A DNA stretch of 64,000 nt from NCBI GenBank assembly GCA_013214065.1, contig JABSPK010000005.1:62001-126000 (forward strand), in the 5' to 3' direction. Under the pieces are notes generated by a model that did not search any database, was not told the DNA's origin, and saw only the letters and a program-made list of their open reading frames with translations. This stretch comes from Flavobacteriaceae bacterium (GTDB lineage: Bacteria; Bacteroidota; Bacteroidia; Flavobacteriales; Flavobacteriaceae). The position numbers were made by a program, and so were the translations under genes. Shown piece by piece: positions 52,327 to 59,182 of this stretch (positions are counted from its first letter, which is position 1; every line of letters begins with the position of its first letter).

Positions 52327-53985
52327 TTAGGAGAATATGAAATAGGTACTTATCACCAAGATCGAAATTACGGCGCCGATCAGCATCGCATATTTCCACG
52401 GAGTCGTGTCGATGGCTTCGGTCGTATCTTCGGCCATGACCTCTGTTTTCGGCATGAACCTTCCAAAGGCGAGCATGACCAAAACATTGAACACGAACAA
52501 GATGCCCATAACATGCAAATAGTGTGGGTAGGCTTCGGCCTTGATAATGCTCAATTGCGAAAGATCGGTGATCCCTTGGGCTTGTGCGGCCGCCACGGCG
52601 GTTTCCCTGAAGTGCGGTTCCAAGAACAGCAAGCTGAGGAGGTACAATAGAACGCCTCCGACCATAACTACCTTAGCTCCTAAAGCCGGTACTTTCTTGG
52701 TCATGATGCCCGTGATCACCACGGCAAGAATGGGAACACTCAAACTACCCAAAGACTGTTGGATGTAGCTGAAGAGCCCGTCGGGCGCATTGGCGATAAA
52801 AGGGGCTATGGTCATTGAAATGATGCCTAGGGCCAGTCCGAATCGTTTACCGGCCTTTACGGTTTCCATATCGGTAGCATCTTTTTTGAAGAACATTTTA
52901 AACAAGTCGAATCCGAACAAGGTCGCGCTACTGTTCAGTAGGCTGTTGAACGAACTCAAGACGGCACCGAAAAGCACGGCAGCGAAGAATCCGGTCAGTC
53001 CGGCAGGCAATACTTTCGCAACTAGGGCAGGATAGGCTTGATCTGCATTTTCCAACTGCCCTTCAAAGACATGCCATGAAATGATGCCAGGTAGCACAAC
53101 GATTACCGGTATCACGAATTTGACGAAGGCGGCGAGTAACATCCCCTTTTGGCCTTCCTTAAGGCTCTTGGCCCCGAATACACGTTGTAATATGGATTGG
53201 TTCGTTCCCCAATAATAGATTTGGGCGATCATCATTCCGGTAAATACCGTTCCGAACGGTATCGATGAATCGACTGCCCCTTTCATCACGAACTTATCCG
53301 GGTTGCTTTCCCATAAGATATCCAAGCCTTTCCCGAAACTTCCGTCCCCGATCAACATCAATCCGAAAATCGGAATCAATAGTCCACCGATCAACAAACC
53401 GATCGCGTTGATGAGATCCGATACCGCAACCGCTTTCAGTCCTCCGAAAATCGCATAGACCATCCCGATAAGACCGATGGTCCAAACGCAGAGCCAAATC
53501 ACCGTCCAGGGTGCCATTCCGAGCACCTCCGGAAGATCGAACATGGTGCTGAACGCCAAGGAACCTGAATAGAGTATGGTCGGTAACAAAACGATCCCAT
53601 AGGCGAACAAGAACAATATGGATAATAAGGCCTTGGTCTGCTTGTCGAAACGTTTTTCTATAAATTCAGGAATGGTCGTGATACCCTTACTCATGTATTT
53701 GGGCAACAAATAAATAGCGGTGAAAATCATGGCTATGGCGGCCAAGGTTTCCCACGCCATCACCATCAGCCCTTCGTCAAAGGCCTGACCGTTCAAGCCT
53801 ACGATCTGTTCGGCCGAAAGGTTGGTCAACAGTAAGGAGCCCGCAATGGTGATCGCCCCAAGGCTCCGTCCGCCCAAGTAAAAACCATCAGCTGATTTTT
53901 CGTCGGTCTTTCGGGTGGCGTACCATGCCACCACGGCAACGAATAAAGTAAAGCCCAAAAAAGAAAGTAAGGTAAGTAGTCCCAT
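52327..53985 (-). CDS. Sodium:solute symporter (SSS/SLC5 family, SglT-like)
   Basis: 552 residues with about fourteen membrane segments and the family features FYLGGRSLGAITIAGSLLLTNLSAEQIVGL, FVYAIFGGLKAVAVSDLI-like (MVYAIFGGLKAVAVSDLI), YYWGTNQSILQRVFGAKSLKEGQKG and FGAVLSSFNSLLNSSATLFGFDLF (sodium site). Best read as a sugar or similar solute importer driven by Na+. No metabolic partner gene adjoins it. Confidence 0.9.
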   Translation of the reverse strand: MGLLTLLSFLGFTLFVAVVAWYATRKTDEKSADGFYLGGRSLGAITIAGSLLLTNLSAEQIVGLNGQAFDEGLMVMAWETLAAIAMIFTAIYLLPKYMSKGITTIPEFIEKRFDKQTKALLSILFLFAYGIVLLPTILYSGSLAFSTMFDLPEVLGMAPWTVIWLCVWTIGLIGMVYAIFGGLKAVAVSDLINAIGLLIGGLLIPIFGLMLIGDGSFGKGLDILWESNPDKFVMKGAVDSSIPFGTVFTGMMIAQIYYWGTNQSILQRVFGAKSLKEGQKGMLLAAFVKFVIPVIVVLPGIISWHVFEGQLENADQAYPALVAKVLPAGLTGFFAAVLFGAVLSSFNSLLNSSATLFGFDLFKMFFKKDATDMETVKAGKRFGLALGIISMTIAPFIANAPDGLFSYIQQSLGSLSVPILAVVITGIMTKKVPALGAKVVMVGGVLLYLLSLLFLEPHFRETAVAAAQAQGITDLSQLSIIKAEAYPHYLHVMGILFVFNVLVMLAFGRFMPKTEVMAEDTTEAIDTTPWKYAMLIGAVISILVISTYFIFS

Positions 53986-54088
53986 AGCGGTTGTTATCGT
54001 TAGTTGGTGACCTAAAATAGTGAAAATATCGGTATTGGCCGAGCAAGGCCCTAGACGCTATTCCTAGCAGGTCTTCGGTGGTTTGGAA

Positions 54089-54652
54089 TCAGACTTCGTC
54101 ATACCGAAAACAACCGACCTCATGGTCGTTGACGACTCCTACGGCTTGCAGGAACGCATAGATCACGGTGCTGCCCACGAATTTGAACCCTCTTTTTTTC
54201 AGGTCTTTGCTAATGGTATCCGAAAGCGGAGTGGTTGCCGGGGCGTCTTTATAGTTGGTCCAAGCGTTTTTTATCGGGGTATGATCTACATAGGCCCAAA
54301 GGTATTCGCTGAAACTACCGAACTCTTCTTGTACCGTCATAAAAGCCTTGGCATTGCTTACCGTAGCGTTTACTTTTAATTTGTTCCGCACGATACCGGT
54401 ATCTTGAAGTAGGGCTTCGATTTTGGGTTGTTGGTACCTGGCGATTTTTCGATAGTCGAATTGGTCGAAGGCGGAACGGAAATTTTCACGTTTGCGAAGA
54501 ATGGTAATCCAACTCAATCCTGCTTGAAAGGTTTCCAAGACCAGGAATTCGAATAAGACCCCGTCATCTTTTACGGGTACTCCCCATTCTTCATCGTGAT
54601 AGGCTTCATAAAGTGCGTCCCCTTCACTCCAGCCACAGCGGTTGACCTGCAT
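54089..54652 (-). CDS. tag: DNA-3-methyladenine glycosylase I
   Basis: 187 residues; removes 3-methyladenine. Typical RCGWSEGDALYEAYHDEEWGVP start, LFEFLVLETFQAGLSWITILRKRE core with the catalytic Glu, and zinc-site residues at the N-terminus and near the end (VGVVNDHEVGCFRY). Nine bases after sbtA, so probably co-transcribed, though functionally unrelated. Confidence 0.95.
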   Translation of the reverse strand: MQVNRCGWSEGDALYEAYHDEEWGVPVKDDGVLFEFLVLETFQAGLSWITILRKRENFRSAFDQFDYRKIARYQQPKIEALLQDTGIVRNKLKVNATVSNAKAFMTVQEEFGSFSEYLWAYVDHTPIKNAWTNYKDAPATTPLSDTISKDLKKRGFKFVGSTVIYAFLQAVGVVNDHEVGCFRYDEV

Positions 54653-54661
54653 GCAATGCGC

Positions 54662-55624
54662 TTATAGATTTTGTACAAGATACATATAAAGGGGCATTCC
54701 GAGGGTTATGTTGAACGGGAAGGTAATGGCCAAGGCCATGGGGATGTAGAGACTTGGGTTGGCTTTTGGGGCGGCAAGCCGCATGGCCGCGGGTACGGCG
54801 ATATACGAGGCACTGGCGGCCAAAATGGCGAACAGGAACCGGTTGCCGATACTATCAGTGATATACTGGCTTAACCAAGCTACCAGACAGCCATTGATGA
54901 GGGGTACGATAATCGAAAAAACAAACGCAAAGCCACCCTTTTTAATGAAGTCGGCCAGTTTTTTGCCACTGGTGATGCCCATATCCAATAAAAACACCGC
55001 TAGAAACCCTTTGAAAATATCAGTGGTAAAGGGCTTGATGCCTTCAGCTTGGTGATCGTTGGCCAAAAAACCGATGGCCAAGCTGCCCAGGATCAAAAGC
55101 ACACTGCCATTGGTAAAAGAATGGCAGAGCAGTTTTTTCATATCGCCGTTCGCTTGTCGTTCTTTTTTGAACAGCGACATCAACAGGACGCCTACGATAA
55201 TCGAAGGGGCTTCCATCAAGGCCATGACCGCGACCATATGGCCACCAAAAGGGATTTGTTCCATTTCAAGAAAGGAGATGGCGGTCACAAAGGTTACCGC
55301 ACTGACCGAACCATAGGCCGCGGCAATGGCCCCGGAATTTTCAACGCTGAACTTTCGCTTAAGTAGAAAATAGGCATAAAGCGGAACCGCGATGGCCAAG
55401 AGCATCCCGAATAACATCGACCAGATGATCTCGAGGTTCAATTCGCTATGGGAAAGCTCGAGTCCGCCTTTGAACCCGATAGAGAATAAAAGATATAAAG
55501 AAATGAATTTGGAAGAGTTGGGAGGTATTTCGAGGTCGCTTTTCAACTGCACTGCTATAATTCCCAAAAAGAAAAACAGCAGTGCAGGATTGGTCAAATT
55601 ATCGACCAAAAGGTGTAGGTCCAT
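54662..55624 (-). CDS. sbtA: SbtA-type sodium-dependent bicarbonate transporter
   Basis: 320 residues, about ten membrane segments, with the SbtA repeats AAAYGSVSAVTFVTAISFLE and LAASASYIAVPAAMRLAAP that line the Na+/bicarbonate site. Known in cyanobacteria for carbon concentration; here it would supply bicarbonate for anaplerotic and fatty acid carboxylases. Six bases downstream of a small-protein gene and controlled by a divergent LysR gene. The usual PII-like partner SbtB is absent. Confidence 0.92.
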   Translation of the reverse strand: MDLHLLVDNLTNPALLFFFLGIIAVQLKSDLEIPPNSSKFISLYLLFSIGFKGGLELSHSELNLEIIWSMLFGMLLAIAVPLYAYFLLKRKFSVENSGAIAAAYGSVSAVTFVTAISFLEMEQIPFGGHMVAVMALMEAPSIIVGVLLMSLFKKERQANGDMKKLLCHSFTNGSVLLILGSLAIGFLANDHQAEGIKPFTTDIFKGFLAVFLLDMGITSGKKLADFIKKGGFAFVFSIIVPLINGCLVAWLSQYITDSIGNRFLFAILAASASYIAVPAAMRLAAPKANPSLYIPMALAITFPFNITLGMPLYMYLVQNL

Positions 55625-55630
55625 GTAAAA

Positions 55631-55924
55631 TTAATCTTCAAGTACGATGTTCAAGGTACCCTCGATGCGGAGGCGTTTTCCCTCGTATCTGATGCCGTTA
55701 ATGAATTCTTTCGCGATTCCTTTTTCGTTCAGGAGTTCGGTGATACGGCCATCCGGGTATACGGTATCGGCATCACAATCACCCTCACACCATGCGATGC
55801 GCTGGAGTTTATGGAAGTTGACCTTTACGTCTAGTAACGATGTGATGACATCGAGGGCTTCGGACGGGGTGAAACTTCCGTCCACCAAGTTGATTTTTTG
55901 CGTTGTTTTTACTGCGGTTTCCAT
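55631..55924 (-). CDS. Small conserved protein A of the sbtA operon
   Basis: 97 residues from METAVKTTQK. Motif L-V-D-G-S-F-T-P-S-E-A-L-D-V-I-T-S-L-L near residue 13, followed by KVNFHKLQ, a Cys-containing turn (AWCEGDCDAD) and a C-terminal strand (RLRIEGTLNIVL). It is a paralog of the protein at 57192..57521. No function known; its place just before sbtA suggests a role in bicarbonate transport or its control. The ATG at 55924 is chosen; the frame extends upstream into the neighbouring gene without support. Confidence 0.82.
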   Translation of the reverse strand: METAVKTTQKINLVDGSFTPSEALDVITSLLDVKVNFHKLQRIAWCEGDCDADTVYPDGRITELLNEKGIAKEFINGIRYEGKRLRIEGTLNIVLED

Positions 55925-55928
55925 GTAA

Positions 55929-56177
55929 TTAAGATTTAGAATTCGTTCGTTTCGTTTGTTGTTCGCCGATGATATGGATGCTAAAAAGAGCCAGTACGAT
56001 AGCCATTGAAATCCCCAACCATTCCATGAACAAAAAATTATGGAAGGCAGACAGGACCAAAAGCCCGAGGAAGCCAAAGACCGTCAAGCTGAACTTGAGG
56101 AAGGGTCGTTTGGCCAGGGCCGAGCTTTTCGTGTTCCGAGAATCGACGGATGATACAACTGATGTTTTACGTGACAT
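55929..56177 (-). CDS. Small two-helix membrane protein, first gene of the sbtA operon
   Basis: 82 residues from MSRKTSVVSS; a hydrophilic N-terminus and two hydrophobic segments (FSLTVFGFLGLLVLSAFHNF, LGISMAIVLALFSIHII). No family recognised. Four bases before small protein A, so first in the unit small membrane protein - protein A - sbtA - tag. Confidence 0.65.
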   Translation of the reverse strand: MSRKTSVVSSVDSRNTKSSALAKRPFLKFSLTVFGFLGLLVLSAFHNFLFMEWLGISMAIVLALFSIHIIGEQQTKRTNSKS

Positions 56178-56213
56178 TGCTTTCGCTTGAAATTCAGCGC
56201 AAAGTTGGAACAA

Positions 56214-56256
56214 ATTATTCATTAATAATTATTTATATTTATTATGAAAAACATAA
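56214..56256. promoter_or_regulatory. LysR-type palindromes between the sbtA operon and lysR
   Basis: Two palindromes: ATTATTCATTAATAAT (56214..56229) and TTATGAAAAACATAA (56242..56256). The latter contains a T-N11-A core (TATGAAAAACATA), the classic LysR-type box, and ends nine bases before the lysR ATG. A CAACTTTG -7-like box (one mismatch) on the minus strand lies at 56200..56207. Confidence 0.55.
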
Positions 56257-56265
56257 ATAAAGTAA

Positions 56266-57195
56266 ATGAATTATAGTCTTCATCAATTGCGGATATTTGT
56301 AAAAGTTGCTGAAAAACAGAGTATTACAAAGGCATCTGAAGCGCTTCATTTGACCCAACCTGCGGTGTCAATCCAACTCAAAAATTTTCAGGACCAGTTT
56401 CCCATACCCTTGACCGAGGTAGTCGGAAGGCAATTGTATGTCACCGATTTTGGGCAAGAGATCGCCCAGGCGGCCCATCGTATTCTTGAGGAAGTCGAAT
56501 CAATTGATTACAAAGTCGCTTCATACCGTGGTGAGCTGGCCGGGCGTCTTAAAGTTTCGGTGGTGTCGACCGGAAAATACGTAATGCCTTATTTTCTATC
56601 AGGGTTTATGAAGCAGAATCCGAAGGTCGATTTGGTCATGGATGTGACTAACAAGTCCCCAGTGGTCGAGAGCCTCGAAAAGAATACGACTGATTTTGCC
56701 TTGGTATCGGTCTTGCCCGAGCACCTTAAGCTTGAAAAGGTCACTTTGATGGACAATGTCCTTCACTTGGTAGCGAATCCGGAGTATTTCACGAAACCTA
56801 GATTAAAAAAGGGATCGCTTTTGAAAGACACTCCACTGATCTTTCGGGAAGGGGGGTCGGCTACGCGAGCGGCGACGGAAGCTTACTTAAAACGCATGGA
56901 TATCCGATTGGGCAAACGCATCGAACTGACTTCGAACGAAGCGGTAAAACAAGCTGTACTAGCTGGTTTGGGATGTTCGATCATGCCTTTGATCGGTTTA
57001 AAGAACGAATTGCGTAATGGTGGCTTGAAAGTTTTTCCGATGAAGCATTTACCGATTACCACGAGTTGGAATATGGTATGGTTGAAGACTAAGAAGCTGT
57101 CACCGGTATCGCTGGCCTTGCGGGAGTATATCAAAGCCAACAAAGCGAGCATCATTGACCGGGAGTTCGGCTGGTTTGAAAAAATGCGGATTTAG
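56266..57195 (+). CDS. LysR-family transcriptional regulator (CbbR/RbcR-like)
   Basis: 309 residues: winged HTH (LHQLRIFVKVAEKQSITKASEALHLTQPAVSIQLKNFQDQF) and an effector domain of the CbbR/RbcR type (GELAGRLKVSVVSTGKYVMPYFLSGF ... SNEAVKQAVLAGLGCSIMP). Divergent orientation to the sbtA operon and the palindromes between them indicate control of sbtA, probably by a carbon-status metabolite. Its stop overlaps the next reverse gene by 4 bp. Confidence 0.92.
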   Translation: MNYSLHQLRIFVKVAEKQSITKASEALHLTQPAVSIQLKNFQDQFPIPLTEVVGRQLYVTDFGQEIAQAAHRILEEVESIDYKVASYRGELAGRLKVSVVSTGKYVMPYFLSGFMKQNPKVDLVMDVTNKSPVVESLEKNTTDFALVSVLPEHLKLEKVTLMDNVLHLVANPEYFTKPRLKKGSLLKDTPLIFREGGSATRAATEAYLKRMDIRLGKRIELTSNEAVKQAVLAGLGCSIMPLIGLKNELRNGGLKVFPMKHLPITTSWNMVWLKTKKLSPVSLALREYIKANKASIIDREFGWFEKMRI

Positions 57196-57521
57196 GGAAG
57201 CGATTCGATGGTAATGGTACTATGTATTTTCAGCCGTTCCCCTTTATTTTTAGCCCGCACCACCAGTTCGGTAATGCTCTTTTTCGATTCGCGCAGTGCC
57301 TCAAGCCTGCTGGCCGAACCGAGAGGATCTTCGTAATCGGTATCTTGATGGTTCAGCAAGCGAACGGTATGGAATTTGATCTTGTCGTTCAAAAGAGATA
57401 ATAGGATATCGGCCGCCTCTGCGGGTAAGAAGGTGCCTTCGATCAGCAGGACTTCCGTTTTGCTTTCGACCTGCTTTGGCTTGTTTTTTTTACGCAATAG
57501 CTTTTTACGCATGGTTTTCAT
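57192..57521 (-). CDS. Small conserved protein B, paralog of the sbtA-operon protein A
   Basis: 109 residues. A basic N-terminus (MKTMRKKLLRKKNKPK) precedes the same domain as protein A: LLIEGTFLPAEAADILLSLLNDKIKFHTV ... SASRLEALRESKKSITELV ... GERLKIHSTITI. Shared pattern: L-x-[DE]-G-[ST]-F-x-P-x-E-A-x-D-[VI]-x2-S-L-L-x2-K-[VI]-x-F-H. Convergent with lysR. Confidence 0.8.
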   Translation of the reverse strand: MKTMRKKLLRKKNKPKQVESKTEVLLIEGTFLPAEAADILLSLLNDKIKFHTVRLLNHQDTDYEDPLGSASRLEALRESKKSITELVVRAKNKGERLKIHSTITIESLP

Positions 57522-57610
57522 TCATTTTGGGGCATTCGTTAAAGGAAAAGCATCGGCCCAGGAAAAAAGGTGAACATGAAACGGGCCAATGCTTTTACAG
57601 AGAACAAACG

Positions 57611-57997
57611 TTATTTTACGATCGCACCTTTATTGCCTTCCAATTTCGGAAGGGTGAGCTCCCCTGCTTCAAGGGCTGCCTCGATATCGACCGTAAGGGT
57701 TCTGAAGGCCTTAAAGAACCGTCTTTTATCGGCACGCTCGATTATAGCGTATGACGTTTCCTTTTCGTAGACCAGATCTTTGATGATGACGGTGCTGTTG
57801 CTGAATTTCGAGAAATTCAAAATCCCGCCCCGTTTCAAAATGATGTTCTTTCGGGGCACTTCGATATACTCATAATCATTGGAAGGAACGGTGGCGATTT
57901 TCAATTCGTCACCAATGTTCACGACCGGCACCTTGTTTTGGGCATGAAGACCTAGTGCGAACAGAAAGATCAGCAAGCCGTTAATCGTTGTTTTCAT
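57611..57997 (-). CDS. Secreted hypothetical protein 1 (tandem pair)
   Basis: 128 residues with a signal peptide (LLIFLFALGLHAQ). The C-terminal half (STVIIKDLVYEKETSYAIIERADKRRFFKAFRTLTVDI) has the same spacing as in the neighbouring protein 2, so the two are probably diverged duplicates. Starts 17 bp inside the 3' end of gene 2. Periplasmic or surface location likely; function unknown. Confidence 0.72.
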   Translation of the reverse strand: MKTTINGLLIFLFALGLHAQNKVPVVNIGDELKIATVPSNDYEYIEVPRKNIILKRGGILNFSKFSNSTVIIKDLVYEKETSYAIIERADKRRFFKAFRTLTVDIEAALEAGELTLPKLEGNKGAIVK

Positions 57998-58370
57998 TTG
58001 TATTGGTTTTAGGTATGGAATCCATTTGATCGATCGGTCTCAAGATCGCTTTCAGGGTACGCCGATAGCCAAAAAAATCCTTTCCGTCTTCCCTTCGTAT
58101 CACTACGGCCGTCGTTCCATCGGGCTGTAAGTCCATTTGCTCGATGACCACGATGTTGCCGTGAAGGTTGAGGACCGGCCCTAGGCCTGACCTGCTATTC
58201 ATCGGATTGAACTGCACCACGGTCTCTAAGTATGGCAATTCGGCGATGAGTCGTTTTTCACTATCGCCCCTGCTTTCATTGAAATGCTCAAATCGGATTT
58301 CGTACAACCGCTGTTGTGCGTTGACCGAAAAGAAAACTATTCCAAGAAACACGGGTAAAAGTCGAACCAT
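57981..58370 (-). CDS. Secreted hypothetical protein 2 (tandem pair)
   Basis: 129 residues, signal peptide (LLPVFLGIVFFSVNAQ). Related to protein 1: NIVVIEQMDLQPDGTTAVVIRREDGKDFFGYRRTLKAI. Divergent from the TetR-led export operon and therefore possibly under the same regulator. A TATCTTTA box (58388..58395, one mismatch) on its strand lies 18 bp upstream. Confidence 0.72.
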   Translation of the reverse strand: MVRLLPVFLGIVFFSVNAQQRLYEIRFEHFNESRGDSEKRLIAELPYLETVVQFNPMNSRSGLGPVLNLHGNIVVIEQMDLQPDGTTAVVIRREDGKDFFGYRRTLKAILRPIDQMDSIPKTNTNENND

Positions 58371-58387
58371 TCATCTCATTTTCAGTA

Positions 58388-58478
58388 TAAAGATAGTATA
58401 AGTATCAAGTATTATAGTTTTACCACCGTTAAATATTAGTTAATCTATTAATATATAAAAGTAATACTATTATTTTTG
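58388..58478. promoter_or_regulatory. AT-rich divergent promoter region with inverted repeats, before tetR
   Basis: Minus-strand box TATCTTTA (58388..58395) for the secreted pair; plus-strand exact TATTTTTG (58471..58478) for tetR, 17 bp before its ATG. Between them, AGTATTA (58408..58414) and TAATACT (58462..58468) form a widely spaced inverted repeat, and 58393..58407 is partly palindromic. Candidate TetR sites. Confidence 0.45.
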
Positions 58479-58495
58479 CGGGGTAAAATTTTGAT

Positions 58496-59182
58496 ATGGA
58501 GCGATTATTGCAAAGTGTGAAAATCGGGATTAATGAAAAGATCTATGTGAAAGATCCGGAGTCTTCCGATTTGGGAAAACGCATCGTAGAACAAAGCATC
58601 GTCATGATCGATGAGATGGGTTTTGAGGCCTTCACCTTTAAAAAACTGGGAGTTAAGATCGGCTCGAACGAAAGTTCGATCTATCGCTATTTCGAGAATA
58701 AGCACAAATTATTGGTGTATTTGACCTCGTGGTATTGGGGCTGGGTCGAATACCGCTTGGTCTTTTCGACCAACAGCATTTCAGACCCCAAGCTGAAATT
58801 GGCCAAAGCCCTCGAAGTGGTTTCAGGAGCACCCGACCAAGACTTGCATTTTTCGCACATCAATGAGGTATTGCTCCATAAAATCGTTATCAATGAATCG
58901 TACAAATCTTTCCTGACCAAAGAGGTCGATCAAGAGAACAAGGAAGGGTATTTCGGTATCTATAAGCGGATGGTGACCCGAATCGGTGAAATGGTACATG
59001 CCTATGACCCGGCTTACAATTTTCCGATGAGTTTGGCCAGTACGGTACTCGAAGGGGTGATGCACCAGCATTTCCTCCGTTCCCATTTCGCCACCCTGAC
59101 CGATTGCAACAAGACCATCAGTCCGGGGGATTTCTTCGCAAACTTGGTGTTCAATACACTAAATCCACAATCAAATGGCTAA
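58496..59182 (+). CDS. TetR/AcrR-family transcriptional regulator
   Basis: 228 residues; an HTH at about residues 25-70 (GKRIVEQSIVMIDEMGFEAFTFKKLGVKIGSNESSIYRYFENKHKLLVYL) and a variable ligand domain. First gene of the export operon: its stop lies 8 bp inside the ABC gene. Probably represses its own promoter and the operon. Confidence 0.9.
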   Translation: MERLLQSVKIGINEKIYVKDPESSDLGKRIVEQSIVMIDEMGFEAFTFKKLGVKIGSNESSIYRYFENKHKLLVYLTSWYWGWVEYRLVFSTNSISDPKLKLAKALEVVSGAPDQDLHFSHINEVLLHKIVINESYKSFLTKEVDQENKEGYFGIYKRMVTRIGEMVHAYDPAYNFPMSLASTVLEGVMHQHFLRSHFATLTDCNKTISPGDFFANLVFNTLNPQSNG

